From Vespa crabro (Eukaryota; Arthropoda; Insecta; Hymenoptera; Vespidae), in NCBI RefSeq assembly GCF_910589235.1, contig NC_060972.1, positions 5,116,899 through 5,180,898 of the forward strand: 64,000 nucleotides of DNA, given 5' to 3'. How positions within the stretch are numbered: position 1 is the stretch's first letter; each line of letters begins with the position of its first letter. The notes below the pieces were generated by a model. It searched no databases, was not told the DNA's origin, and saw only the letters and a list, made by a program, of their open reading frames with translations. The translations under genes and the position numbers were made by a program. Positions 26,018-40,200 of this stretch are shown here, piece by piece.

Positions 26018-28564
26018 AGTCCTCTTCCTTGCCACACCTAAGATCTTCGTTATGGTCTTCGATAATTGAATTACATTTTCCTCAGTTAGCTTTAGTGGAC
26101 TCGCGATAATGTCCACCACTCTTCTATGTATTTAAATCTTAATGTAAGAAATAGAGAAAGGTAAACGATTAGATAAAAGAGAGTTCATACCATTCGAAAT
26201 GAATTTCAAAGGCAGACTTTTATCTTTTCTTCCAAAATAATTGATTGAAGAAATGAAAACTCCAAAGTTGTAAAAGGAATCATAATTTCGACTAGGTTGA
26301 GACCAAGTACGATAACGTAACAAGTTTTCTCAGTTAAGAAGTCTCGTACGAAAGGATCCAAGTTATTTTTCCCTCTCATAAATAACGAAACCCACTCAGG
26401 ATGTTTCGATATCAATTTTCAATTTACATTCGGTAACACATCACGTAGATATCGTTATTTATTATTAATGGCAACGGACTTTGTGAATTCTCGTTACTGA
26501 ATTTTGTATCTCTCGTGCTACTTTGCTCGCACGGCACTCGGCCGAAGAGAGCGAGTTTCTTACTTGCTTTCACTTCTTCTCTTTCTCTGTCTTTCTTCTC
26601 CCACGAGCCAACCGAGTTTTAGAAAGATTGCTTAGCCGGACGACGAAGACCGAACCAGTCGCAAAAGTTCCAACTAGATTTCGCACTTTGATACCGATTC
26701 GTCCGAACGTATTTACTTGAGAAACTTTCTAGGAGACCACGAATAAAATTCATAATCCCAAATGGAAATGCAAACAGTCGTTTAAACGAATGACTAGTCT
26801 ATAATAAATATTTACTCTAGCAAGGGATAAAGAGAGAACGATCGTTCGATTTAGGAGAATATGTCTCGGCGTAATAAGAATTTCTACTAAACCTAGATGA
26901 ACAATTATTGCAAACAGGTACAGATAAATATGTTGCTTGTCAAAGAATTCATAGATTCCACTAAACGTAAATCATATAACTTTTATTGATCGTTGCCGGA
27001 TACTTTTGTCTTTCGTATTTTGGACTTGTTGTCTCGATTCATAATCGAGTATGGTTAAAAAGCAAGCCAACGCAAGAGTCGCATTTGTCACAGACTTTTT
27101 TCTTCTCATTTTTTACGACGCTCAAAATCTCTCTCTCTCTCTCTCTCTCTCTCAAGCGTTTTATCCGGCCATGAATACAAATTACGCACCACCGGCGTAG
27201 CTAGTTTTAATTAGACGATAAAGAGGCGTGACGATAACGGTGTTGTATCGACCACTTGACTACATTCACTTTCCAGAGCGAGAAAAAAAGAGAGAACGTA
27301 AGAGAAGGAAAGGGAGAGATCGAGAGACGAGTACTTCAACTTTCTGTGGATATTAATTTTTGAGCATGCCGCAGGGAATATTATTATCAAATTGTAATAT
27401 TGTAATCCTTATGTACATGTAGATATGTACATGGGTTTAACATATTAAAATCGACATAAATTTCGATGATTCTAATGAAACGACCTAAAGCTCGGACAAA
27501 GAGCAAAGGCGATCGTCGAGCGGTGCATCATAGAGCTTGCGCCGATCCGAAGATGCCGTATCTCATGTAATGCATGCTGACGCTATTTCGGTCTCGGCTT
27601 ATGCGTTTACAGGGTAGCGTCGAGGGGCACCGAAGCGAGGCGCAAGGGTCTCTCCCAAGGGCGTGATCGGGAATTATCATTCAATAATGGCGTCGGCTAG
27701 CCAACCTCTTGCATCTTGATGGAGCTACGAGAGAGCCGTGCCTAGAGATACCTATATACTATGCGCCTATGCATACGTAGCATCTACATGCATACATGCA
27801 TCCAGATTTATATGTATTTATAAATATCATACTTATTACAGAATGCTGCCAATTTTTATTATCGCAATCGAAAATGTGACAAATAAAAACGATATGTTTC
27901 GATGGAATAATTAATATTATTTTCGTTGAAAAGTAATAGTCGTTAACATCGAAAGATTACGTCGAAGGAAAGTATAATAGTTTGTTCGCGACACGCCAAA
28001 GTAAGAAGAGAAAGGAAAGAAGAAATAAGGATAGAAATCGTCGACGGTATAACCAACATGGCCATTCTCCGTTGCGTCTCTCTCGAATAGGTTCTCGTTG
28101 CGAGTACGTAGGAATACGGGGGTGTAAAGTAAATCTGATCTTAATTCAGCCGCCATAAAAGCCGCAGCGACATCTCATTTTACGATACGCCGAGTACATA
28201 CGGCTACGTATATATGTACCTATATTTTCTCTCTACGTGCGGATGGTTGCAACGAGCAATGCCGACGTTGAGCATCGGGAAAGACGCATACATGCATAGA
28301 GAGAGAGAGAGAGAGGAAGATGTATTAAGCACGAGAGCTTATACCTCGTGGTAATATCTCTTGGCGTTCGAAAGCGAACAAGCGAGCACAGGCAAATCCT
28401 TAATCGGTTACCACCGCGCGATCCCTCCGGCAGCGACCTCTACTTCTGCTAAAAGCCCTTGCACATTCGAGATTTCGATCCGTTTCGATCCGTGAGACTG
28501 TCATTCGCAAAAGGAGGCACGATATGTACCACACTGCTACGCACGATGGGACTTCACTCCACCG

Positions 28565-28599
<35 letters not shown>

Positions 28600-30122
28600 C
28601 ATATATATCTGTCTATCTATCCATCTATCTCTATTACTCTAGAAAGAAAAAGAACAGTCACGCTCTAGCTAATCGATAGATCAGACTTTCCTGAAATAAG
28701 GAGAAAGCAAGAAGATCGATCGCTTAGTATTATATTTTAGAGTTCTGCGGTAACGTCTAACGAAACATGGACGGAAATTTTCTATTTACGTGAGAAACAT
28801 TTTCCTGATGATATTTTTTTAAGCCAAGCTTTTCTTCCACGTAATATTTTGTTCGAGATAAACAAGGCGAAAAATGAAGAACTTTGCTTTTTGACGAAGA
28901 TCGTTGACTCGAAACGACGTGTCTTTTTCTTTACGATTACAGGAGAGACATAAAGCAAGAGACAGATTGTGGGAAGGACATTGGGGAGGGGGGGGGGCTC
29001 TGGAAAGTGGAAGAAGAAGGAAGAGACACGATAAAGTACTTGCTCCCCTCACCCCCTGTGCGAGAGAAAAGCAAGTGGCGTGCTTTCATCTTGGAATTCG
29101 TTAAAAAATTCTTCGTCGAGATCGTGTATTAAGCGTCGCTTTAACGAGTACTCCAAACGATATTCTTTCGGTCCAGCTGTTAAAAAGCACGGTTACAAAA
29201 ACTCCGCTTTCCTTCTCTCCTGCTAGACTTATCTTGAATATAAAGAAAAGAAGGAAAAAAAGAAAAAATACTAGAAATAAAGCGAAAGAAAGAACAAAAA
29301 TAATTTCTAAGAATAAATGAGAAATGAACGTTGATTAATGCATCGACTAGGATTAATATCTGTCATTATTTCAAGAAGTTCAGAGAAAAGTGCAGAGGAC
29401 TGAAGGAAGGAAGGAAGGAAGGAAGGATTCAAAACTTGAATACGAAAGGCTATTATCCATAATCCGTCGTACAATACAGTGCAGACAGAGAGACTCGAAA
29501 GAAACCAAGAACGAATGATGGGCGAGACATGGTAACGCGAGTTTGAGAGAAGAAAAAGGAAAGAAGAAAAAACAAAAAGCGAAATACCATTCGCAAAGTT
29601 TCTCTTCGTGCCTCGACGAAGACTCGACAATCCGTGGAATTACAAAACCTTACGACTCGCGTGTCGTTCTGTAAACACAATTACCGTGGAATGCTTCACG
29701 ATCTGGAAACTGCGCGAAAGGTGAGAAACGAGAAATATGGAGAAGAGGGAGGGGCAGTGGTGGATAGACGGTGAGTTAGGAGAGTGCACGGAAGAAATAG
29801 AGAGAGAGAGAGAGAGAGAGAGGAACGAGCGAGTCGCGGTAAAGTAAGTGGCGCGATTATAATTTTCAAGAAAGAAAGGAAGGACGAAGGCTTCCTTTCG
29901 AGAGCATTCTGCTTTTCTACCCTTTTCCTCTACCACCCAACTGTTTTACGCGAACTTTCTGAGGCGCAAATATTCACGGGAAGTCATTAAAATTTTCATC
30001 GCGTAGTTTTCACCTCTACAAAATTCGACGCTTAACAAAACGCGAATTAGCAGAAGATTCGTAGGGTCAAGGTAACCTGGTCTCATTCGCCCAGCGCTTC
30101 GTCATCGGTCTCCAGGTCGTTT

Positions 30123-30194
30123 CCTTTCTTTCTTCCTTCCTTTCTGCCTTCCTTTCTTCCTTCCTTCCTTCCTTCCTTCCTTCCTTCCTTCCTG
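30123..30194 (+). repeat. (TTCC)n tetranucleotide repeat
   Basis: Interrupted TTCC/TTTC units ending in eleven nearly perfect copies. The reverse-complement type (GGAA)n also occurs 0.7 kb to the left at 29403-29426. Confidence 0.95.
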
Positions 30195-30997
30195 TAGGTA
30201 ATCAGTGCCGAAGCTTATCCAGCCGTCTTACTTTCGGGCAAGGAAGTACGATCAAAACCACTTTGAGTTAATCATTCGTGCTTTATTTTTGCTATGCAAC
30301 ATTAATATCTCTGATACGTCATTATTTTCCTATCGTTAGACAAAGTTGTACGCCGCAAGTGAAATATGCACACGACAAATCGACACCTTTTTACTTAAAA
30401 AGAAAAACTGTTTTATATTGTACGTACCAGATCGGTAGACGAGCCAAAATAGTTTGTGCCTCATTGTAAATCGAGTTTCACTAAAGGATATACCATGGTC
30501 TACTTAGAAATTCATAAGGGCAAACTGCGCGTATGAATTTGCATTAAGCGAACTGCTTCGCGAGTTATCGTTCGCCCCATGTGAAATTCGTTAATCGAAA
30601 TAAATACCAAATACGCAGCTCTATACGTTATCCAATAAAGAAAATGAACAATGGGTTCAAGCTCGATACGATGGAAGTCGTCTGGAAAGTATTCGATTTG
30701 GAGGTAGAACGAGTAAGAAATAAGCTGACTCAAATTCAGCAGCTGGTTTACAAAGGCAGGGCTTTCCTTGCTTTCACGCACTTAGTTAGCCAAGTGGATC
30801 TATTTAGGTAAATACCGCACTGAAAATCGTTTTCGTCTCACTAAAAATCAATGAATATACATTATTACCAAATTTATATCGAGCGAATACTTTAATAATG
30901 GAAAAATTTAGCTGGGAAAAAGCATCCAATGATCCGAATACAATACATGTGCCTTCTGAGTACACGCAGATATGTACATATTACGTATGCATACGAG

Positions 30998-31000
<3 letters not shown>

Positions 31001-31047
<47 letters not shown>

Positions 31048-31052
31048 TATAT
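31001..31052 (+). repeat. (TA)n microsatellite
   Basis: About 25 TA units with single C interruptions. Confidence 0.9.
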
Positions 31053-34000
31053 TTTGTACGTACCTACGTCACCATAGAGCGCACACGCGAAGGGTGAGCT
31101 TTCGTCTTAAAACAAACACACGCTTTTCCTGTGATTACCATGTACCGTTGAGAGTTTTCTCTTGGAACAGTTAGACCTATATTTTTCTATGAAAATATGC
31201 GAAAAATGAGAGAAGAAAGACGAGACCTCTCCGTTGCTCGTTAGAATTTTTGTGTTAAATTTGATATATGTCGACTAGAACTCACTAACCTTTCTTTTAT
31301 ATCTTTTTCTTTCATATATTCCTTTTTACGTATCCAACAGGAACGTGAAGAACACGATCGAACTTGTTGTCGGTCATAATTCTTGAGAAATACTGCGTAA
31401 TCCAATGACAAGGATAAAAACACGGACCTCTTTCGGATTGTTATTTTCATTAAGAAACGAGTGAAACGTTGAATCGGACAAGTTAACGTAAACATTTTAC
31501 CATTACCACTCTTCGTATATCGACGTAAAGGAGAGTATACGAGCTTATTTTGTTTCGCTAGTTACTTGCTCTCGGCGTTTTGCCGAAAGTGAAAGAAGAT
31601 TAGTCAGTTTTTCCCTCTATCGACGACTCGCAAGTACGCTGTGCTCGCTCCGCGACCGCATCTTTGCGCGTACTGGAAAATTGCTCCTTCGATCTAAAGG
31701 GATGAGAGCGAGCGATGGTAATAACAACAATAACAATAATAATAATAACGCCGTCGATATTGTCAAGCTCGCTCCTTTTTGCTTTTCTCTTTTGTTCACT
31801 TAGAAATTCCAACTCAAAGAAACATTTTATTTCGTATTAATTATTGTCGCAGAGTTTCATTTATTAACGTATAACATCGCGCGGTATATCGTTTAATAAT
31901 TCGAATTATATTTTCATGATTCTTTGACCCTGAATTTGCATTCGTTTCGCTGTTATTATTCGCGCGACACTCGAAAAAAGTTTTTATGTTGGTTATGTCG
32001 TGTCGCGCACGTTGTCCGATAAAATATCGTAGTAAATATCAACGAACTCACGATCACCGATGTCGGCTATCGTGAATAATCAAACGATATTAAAGATCAC
32101 CGGCCTTGCTCCTTATACAGAGATTTGTGCGAGTTGATTGAGACCTTGATGTTCCAATCGGAAGGTCGGAACCTTTGGATTTCGAGGAACATTTTGACGA
32201 TGAATCTTTCGTATCGTACTAATTGTAAGATACAGAAATTATACGTGTCTTGGAAGCACTCATATTCGAGAAAAGAACAAATAGCAAGATGATGCTTTCA
32301 ACGGATTATTAGAATGCAACGGCACTCTCCCGTCGAGTTCCTAAACAGCAGAGCGGTCTGCCAAATGGGGATTCTGCTCGTTCTGCCGACCAACGGATGT
32401 AACTCGTAACGGAGTCACCAAACCGGAGAATTACTCCTGGGAACTACTTTTGGGACCTTGCTAGGAGCATCCTTCTCACGGACTTTTCAGAATATATGCT
32501 CCGTCTCTTCTTTTACCACCGATCGCCCTATATTTCATCCTACCGTCGAACCGTATCTATCTAGTAATATATGGCCTATCACGCATTTCGATTATATCAT
32601 TGTCGCGTATACGCCAGCGAGTGAGAGAAAGATGAGACAGAGAGAACTCGTTCACCAGTTCAAAAGGACATCGCATTGAGAATGGAAAAGACTCGCCAGC
32701 AGCCCCGTTCACGTCTCGAAAGTTTCAGACTATATGTACCAGACGATTTCGAGTGGTTGTTTCTATACACTTAACAAACTACTTTGAATCGCGAGTACCT
32801 CTTAAGAATGTAAGAACCTTGGTGTAATATCGACGATCGCGCTTGGTTAGTAAGATCGGTAAAAGCCGTAGAGAGAGAGAGAGAGAGAGAAAGTGAAGGC
32901 TTCCCAGACTACGTCGCGCTCTGTCGCTGCTTTAATTAAATTCAGCTAAAGAATCGAAAGTAAGAAGTTCAGCGTCCATGACGATGGAGTCACGCGGCCT
33001 TTTAATAACCACCTTGGATTCGACTAAGAAGAAACTGGCAAATGGCTGTGTGCCCTCGGTGGTGGTCGTGGAAGTCGAACAGAAGAGAAGGGTGTACCGA
33101 CTCGACGCAGTCAAGGATCGATCCCTTTATTCCCATCCCACTTCCACTTCCACTCCCATTCCCACTCTCCCACTTCTTCTTCCTCTTCCTCGCTCTCTTG
33201 CTCCTTCACTTTCGATTCCATCCGTTGCCGACATCTTGCCTTCTCCCTTTCACCCTCTTTCGATCCTTCACCATCGTTTCTCCCTCCTCTCTCTCTCTCT
33301 CTCTCTCCCCCATCGTATTCCTATCCTGCCATCCAAGATTCTCTGCCATCGTCTTAGCTGAAAAGCTCATACGCGTCTTACGTCTCTTTTTCTTCTCGTT
33401 TCTATCCGTCTATTCATTCGGTTCCTTTTCTTTCGTTTACATTCTTATACGTCTCTCTCTCTCTCTCTTTCTTTTTTTTCCTCTCGAAATCGTCCGCAGC
33501 AAGTCGATCTATGACATTATTGCTTGCTTTTGCATCACCTCTACTCCTTAGTCAACTCGATGAATCCTAGACAAACAGAGGCGCGCGCGCGCGCGCGCAC
33601 CCCAACCTGTCGTCATTTCTCTTTCAGGTTTCTCCTACCTTCATCCTTCGGAACCCAACTTCCAGGCACGCGCGCGCCTGAAAGCAGAATCTAGTACAAC
33701 GACATCTTTCGTATCCGCGACCAACTATTGACTGGATATTCGTTACTACGTCAACCACGTAGAGTGCATAGTTATATGTTGGCGCAAAAGGCTCCTACTG
33801 CTGCTGGATAATCTCTCTCATCTGCTACCAGCTATTGCCGCTATCGTTACGAACAGTCAGTTTCGACGTAATACGCGTGCTATTTTCACAAGGAACTCGA
33901 AGAACTTGCAAGCTCTATGCATTACGAACTTAGCCCTGGGCTAGCTCCAGGTGGTGTGTAATTTCAAGAATTCAGGCCGCTCTACGTCACTCTCGATTCG

Positions 34001-34515
34001 AAGAGTATAAAATTATTTTCTTATTAATTATTCTAATGAACCGACGTCTAAGTGAGCTAAAACGAGGAACGACCGTATCTATTTGTTTCCAAGTAGAGTA
34101 ACCTTGTTTCCTCCAGAAACGGAGCTGCTTCGTTTATCGAGCACGTATAGACTAACAAAGTTTGACTAGCTCGTCGGCACGAGGAATACTACCTATGCTT
34201 TTATACACGTAATATATATCTACATAGAGAGAGAGAAAGGAAGAGGAAAGATATCTATTTTAAAAGCTCTCTGAACGATCGGCAAAAAATTCATTACGTA
34301 CGTTACTCTCGAGCTTACGTTCGTGCGGCGAATGCATAGCCTCCTCTGTAAATTTTACGATCGTCGACCGATCAAAGAGAAATTAAAATTCAAGAAAGTT
34401 TTCAAAAAAATCTCGTTAGATCGGAATGATTTTTTCGAACGCAGGATGCATGATGTGTAAATATACGTCTTGTGTTTATTAGTAGTAGTAAACTACAGAA
34501 TCGATGACTTCTCCC

Positions 34516-34554
<39 letters not shown>

Positions 34555-34923
34555 TATTCCTGCGAAATATCTAGTATGGCCAGATCGATCATAGCACCGA
34601 ATGGGTTGCAATGAAACGTGTCGCAGGACCACATATACACATACGTAAAGCTAGGAACACGATGGTGAAATGATACTGTTCCATAATGTGCGATCGGATA
34701 TTCCCTTCTCCATCGACATCAACGTTCGATGTCTAAATATATTCGAAGCTATATACGTATGTACAGATGCGCGATCTTCTTCCTCTTCTCGTACAAAGTA
34801 ACAGCCAGAATTTCCAAGTACTCGGAACGTCGCGATACCGAGCCTTTAAATATTCCAAGGGTTTATGTGGAAATTGATATACGAATAAACTGGATCCGTT
34901 TTCATCTACTTCGTCGGAAAAGT

Positions 34924-34962
<39 letters not shown>

Positions 34963-37900
34963 CCATTGGATTCGTTCCTCGTGGAAAACTATCGGTAGGC
35001 GTACTTAATAGACGGAAAGAGACAATAAGTACGATTTCCGTTTGGCCAAGCGAAAACGATTATGACGAGGATATCGAATTGTGTCGTCATCGACTTTCCA
35101 TTTAGCAAAGCTACCGAAATTACAAGCGGACGTAACGGGAGAATGCTTAGACTTTCCTATGGTTCGACACAAAAGTTCACTTATATTCGTACGATCTAGA
35201 AGATACGAATAGATAAAAAAGAAGTTCGCGTTGTCGAATCGTGAAACAAAGATATATGGTATAGCTATGTAGAGAACTCGGATAATTTCTTTTATTCTTC
35301 GACTCTCGTTGAATTTTCTATTCCAAGAAGAGGAACGATCCTCGGGCTTTCGCAAATCTCGGTCATAATGCCGCGCCAGTAGAATACGCGTCGATGACCG
35401 TATACCGAGCCAGCGGTTTTGTCATTCTAATAGGGAGGGCGATGCATCAATTATAGAAACATAGGCGGTTCGCTCTCGCATTACACGAACGCCGAATAAC
35501 GCGGTCCCGATTGCGCGCGATTATGCGAACAATAAATTGGCGGTCGGATGCACAGCGCTCGAGACAACGCTCGACATTCCGACGTGCCTCGCCATATATA
35601 GTGGATATGCAAGCTCTCTTTCTCTACGATCGATTATCCCCTATCCTCTTCTTACCGAATCCAACCGATTCTCCTCGATCTTTCGAGATGATGGGACAAG
35701 AGATGAAAAGAAAAACAAGTGAAATTAATCGGAAATGAGACACGTGGGGACAATGACGTTATCACCCTTTATTTCCGTCCTCCATTAATTCAAATACGAA
35801 TCGATATAGTCAAATTCTGTGTTTACTTTCACGATAGCACTTGTCTTCAAGAAGAGAATACATATCTACACAGGTAGAAAAAAAATTGCGTTTTTGTTGC
35901 GAAATTATATCTAAGATAACGTTGTCCGGCGCGTTCATTCGTTAAACCTTTCCTGTTCAGGAAATCTTCGAAAGATCTCCCAAATGTGATTAATTTTTCA
36001 CGATGGAGCCAAGCGAAGAAGCTTAACGAGATGCGATAGGTTTCAAACGAGGTTTCAAAGAGTTTTCCCTTGAAAATATTTATTGCGCCAATATGTCGTA
36101 TTCGTGTCGTAAAGCGCGCGTAAGAGAACGGGCGGGAGATTCGAAATCGACCAAGCTAGTGATATTTGGATCCGAGATGGAGACGAAGAGGACCGATCCT
36201 GACTTTCGGACGACACGACGTTTGGACGAGGCTATCGATCGTCGCGCGAGAGAATTTAACGACCCTCCTCTTCCTTCTCTTTGTCCTTCTTCCTTCTCCT
36301 CCTCTGCCTTTATGTGTCTCGCGTTTTCCCTCGCCCATTCCAGCTCTACGAAAATTCGATTTCGTCCGCCGGTCTCTGGTAGCGAAAGGCAAATTCTTCG
36401 GTGGCGTTCGCAGCGAATGAAAGAGAGAGAGAGAGAGAGGAGAGGGTGGGTATGAGGAAGGGAAGAGCTGTCTCCCTTGTCTGTTAGCACCGTGCTATTA
36501 ATCGCATTAGGCGAACGGCAGGTCGGCTTGAGTGGTAGATGCCCTTCCTTCTATTACAAAGGCAGTACACGTCAACGTTATTCTCGTCGTGTTCGCGAGT
36601 CAACGACGAGATGCACGCGAGCTTCTCTCCTCGCCCGTACGACCATGTGTGTATGTGTGTGTGTGTGTGTGTGTGTATAGACGCAAGCATACGCTTTATT
36701 TACGCATCTCAGACAAATTTCGAAGAGTTAAGTCTCGTACCTACGAGTAATCGTAAACTCCCGCACGATTTCGTCGTTAAACGTTCCCGAGCGCTATGCT
36801 CGAGCGAACGAAAGATGCAGGCTATCCTACGATTCCCCATTCCTTGCGCGAACCAACCCAATAACGGTTTACGCGGTTACTCCATTCGAGATTCAGTCAT
36901 GGACGATTGAACGGACTAATTAAATAATGTTATACCTGATCATTCGACCGTTTTCATTATTCCCTTTCTCTTGCGTAGTATGCGCGGCTTTTTTGCGAAT
37001 CTTTCGAGTAGCTTTACGATGAGCGCGCCTGAAGAAAAGGGTAAAAAAGGAAGAGTAGAGAGAAGAGTAAAAAGAAAGTCAGGCAAAGGATGCGAGTTGG
37101 CGAGGCAACGAACCTTCTCATCCCTCACCTAGGTCTTTCTCCCTCATCTACGGTACGACCTCGGTCGTCGCCTCTTCGTCTTTTCCTCGACTTTACCGGT
37201 CGTGGTTCTTCGTCTACATATCCAGAGGGACACACGGGTGCGAGGGAGACGTCATCATTTCTATGGGCATTCATCATTCGCTCGTCGCTCAACGCGCACC
37301 ACCTACACCTTCTGCTCCTCCTCTTTCTCCCTTTCTTTCATTTCCCGCAAGTTCTAGCGCTACGACTCTGAAACCCGCATTGATGGTAATCCAAGAGGCT
37401 TTTAACCGAATATCACATTCTCATTTTTCCTAGATGCACGATGCCGTGTATTTCGGTCAGCGATTCTACCACTTTCGAAAGGAAGCACGCGAATGAGGAC
37501 GATCCTCGTAAGGGCGATCGTATGAAAGGGGAGAAGCGAAGCGCGAAAAATTCGTTTTGTTAGGTCGTGCCGGTTATCGGTGACGCGAAGCGTCGTTACC
37601 TTTCTCTTCCTTCGAAATCGAGAATCGGCTCTTGACCTAATTCGCGCAGTCAACGAGCGCGCGCGCGCCAGCACGCACGCGCACACACACGCAAACGAAT
37701 AACTAACATTTCGCCATTTCGAAACTATCGAATTATTTTGATAGTACGCCGGTCGATCTAGCGCAGCATGATTTAACTTTCAATTTGTATTCATTGCCGG
37801 CGAATGAGAGAAAGGAAAAAAAAAGAAGGATAAAAAAAAGATAATTCCATCGACCTATCTCCTATTTATATGAAATTTCGAAGGAACCTCGCGTCGTTCG

Positions 37901-38315
37901 TGGATACGCTAGTGCATACATTGTTTGCGGACGCGTCGCGCCAACTGCGACGCATGAAACATTTCTTTAAGCGCACCGCTCCGACAATGAAGCGGTAGCT
38001 ATCTTTGCCGGTGCTCGGTCAACACTGCCACCTGCTGTTATCTAATCTTTGATGAGAAAAAGTGCGGGAGCATTCTTCATGTCGTTTGTCGGCCCTTCCT
38101 CGCTGACGATTATTTGGACTAGTTTCTAAAACGACCTTTTTAAGGGCCACTTTCTCGAAACTAACTACCGCCGAGCGGTAACGTAGAGCGGTAACGGCAC
38201 CCTTCAAACAAAACTAGATAACAAAAGCCGAACGACGGTTATTAATATCTCCGGCAGGAATTTTCTTCGTCTTTGTCTCGGCCGTGGTCGTCGCTGAAGC
38301 CCCGAGTACCCTTGA

Positions 38316-38384
38316 ACGGACGGACGGACGAACGAACGAACGAACGAACGAACGAACGAACGAACGAACGAACGAACGAACGAA
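38316..38384 (+). repeat. (CGGA)n(CGAA)n tetranucleotide repeat
   Basis: Three CGGA units then about thirteen CGAA units, starting about 60 bp inside the intron after the receptor donor site. Translation gives a repeating FVRS or TNER pattern that is not a real protein. Confidence 0.95.
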
Positions 38385-38442
38385 GAAACGCCAACACCTT
38401 TCCTACCTGCCTGACGCGAGAATCGTTCGCACACACACTCAC

Positions 38443-38509
38443 CTATGTTGATCTTATCCGGGAAGGCAGCCGGTAGTAGAATCAAGAGAAGAGTCAACGC
38501 CGTGGTCAT
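38443..38509 (-). CDS. First coding exon of a probable ionotropic glutamate receptor
   Basis: A partial gene: only this exon is seen. It encodes MTTALTLLLILLPAAFPDKINI plus the first base of a Gly codon, then a perfect GTGAGT donor. The hydrophobic stretch fits a signal peptide. The sequence PDKINIG with a phase-1 break inside the Gly matches the start of the amino-terminal (LIVBP-like) domain in kainate/AMPA-type subunits, where vertebrate kainate receptor exon 1 also ends at the first Gly of a Gly-Gly or Gly-Ile/Leu-Phe start. This Met was chosen because it opens the signal peptide. The frame stays open upstream but is then Arg/Ser-rich low complexity, more likely 5' UTR. The rest of the gene would lie to the left. 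It could also be an unrelated secreted or membrane protein. Confidence 0.5.
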
Positions 38510-40152
38510 GAGGGTGCTGGTACTGACCGGTCTAACGATACCACTCGCTCTCCTTCCGTTCCAGCCTCGAATAATAATCTCTTCGGCTTCGATTTCGTTC
38601 TCGGCATCTTTCCTCTCGAGAAGTTCGCGAAAATCGAAGGAAGACGAAGAGGAGGAAGGGGAGGTCGAGGAGGAGGAGGAGGAGGAGGAGGAGGAGGAGG
38701 AGGAAAAAGAGGCGGTACCTCGACGACGCGGATTCGACCTCGTCGTCGCGCGGACACGGCGACGACGTCGAGACCTCGGTACCGAGGACGGTCCATCCGT
38801 TTCGCGAAGAACCGGGAGCATCTTCCGTGCTCCGTTGTCTGACACAAACTGACGTACGCTACTTTGCGTCAACTCGCTCTCTCGCTTAAACCGCCCCAGC
38901 ATCCCTACTCTCCCCGTCCTCCCACTTCTCTTGCTCCTTCTCTCTTTCTCTCTTAAACGAGCACCACCGCGACCCACCCCATCTACCCATCGGCCCATCG
39001 CGTATCCAGCAGCCGAACCCCACCGTCGCTTGCTCTCGCTCTTGCTCTCCCTCTCCTCTTGCTCCTCCTCCTCCTCCTCCTCCTCCGTATACTCTATTCC
39101 CCTCTATGCCGCCCCGTCCACCGCTTCGTCGGCAGCGTCATTGGCACGGTGCTACTAGCGACGGCTTCGACGTCCTAACTCTGCTTCGATCAAAAATTAT
39201 TTTCCCTCGACTTTTACTCGCTCGTCCGTAAAGGATTAATTTCGTTTTTATCGTAAATATTATCCATATAACCTATCGCAAACGATTAATTCTAATTATA
39301 TAATTCGTTCGATCGATCAACGAACTACTTGCTAGAATCATTAGATACGTATATGGATTAGTCTGCTGTAAAGACGAGAAAATTGATTGTTCCTGAATAA
39401 TAAATTCCTGAAAAAAGGAAAAGAAAAAAAGAAAAGATAGTACGAGGAACAAGAGAGATGAAAACGCGACTCGCGTCTGACGCTAGAAACTACCCCTCTT
39501 TTCTGAAGCTTCCGATGCGCGCCGCTGCCACCGCCACCGCCATCGCTCTCCACCTACCACCACCGCCAGCACCGCCATCAACACTGCCACATCGGTTCGA
39601 GGTAGAAGCGTATGCTTAACGCGCATGTTACGATAGGTACACCACGGCAGCGATCCTTTCGGAGATACTTTGCATCTGGAGGATACTTCGGATACTCCTT
39701 GCTCGGTTCATCTCGGTCGTCGATCGAGTGATTTTAACCTTTAAACGCATCCAAAATCCTTCCGATAGTTATTCAATGATAAAAAAAAAAAAAAAAAAAG
39801 AAAAGGAAAAGACATCATAATTAATTCCTAGTCCTTGTAGTTGATAAAAAATATGCGAGCCTATATATAATCTTGGAAGATAATAATTTTTATTCGATTT
39901 ATATTCGAATTACGAGAGTTTAGAAGAGTATAGATAGTTTATATTATTAATCTGAATGATTCTACTCCAATGCCATCGATGAGATGGCGACTTTAAAAGA
40001 AAGCCGTTATAGAAGGTTTAAGCCTTGTAAAAACCAACTACCATTGATTAAATCCACGGAGTTACTTTCTTTCCTTCTCTTCTCGACTCTCGACGACTAT
40101 AGAAACGCGTGAACTTTTATATGCTCTGCTGTGAACAAAGGGGCGGAGATCC

Positions 40153-40200
<48 letters not shown>

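Larger units (their letters stand above)
19001..28000. other. Non-coding stretch with candidate conserved elements
   Basis: No exon was recognised. Repeats: (CT)n then (CG)n at 19399-19432, (TA)n at 20225-20242, an A-run at 21436-21456, a C-run at 22362-22372, CA/CG/CACG runs at 22747-22800, (GA)n at 24788-24822, a 47-bp (CT)n at 25970-26016 and (CT)n at 27127-27153. GC-richer, complex segments without open frames lie at 23391-23550, 24841-24960, 25310-25460 and 27481-27740, and are described as candidate regulatory DNA. Confidence 0.45.
28001..38442. other. Non-coding stretch, proximal part of the presumed receptor intron
   Basis: No exon was recognised. Repeats: (GA)n at 28299-28316, (CT)n/(TA)n at 28565-28600, a G-run at 28988-28997, (GGAA)n at 29403-29426, (GA)n at 29799-29822, (TTCC)n at 30123-30194 and (TA)n at 31001-31052. 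Further tracts are (GA)n at 32871-32891, (CT)n at 33289-33308, (CG)n at 33580-33599, (CT)n at 34518-34549, (GA)n at 34928-34960, (GT)n at 36646-36676 and (CGAA)n at 38316-38384. Confidence 0.45.

Noticed and set aside
38204..38998. 264-aa minus-strand open frame with poly-Ser and FVRS repeats
   Set aside because: It spans a (CGAA)n and a (GGA)n microsatellite. Only its middle part (38443-38509) looks coding, with a good donor right after it; the rest is intron and probable 5' UTR.
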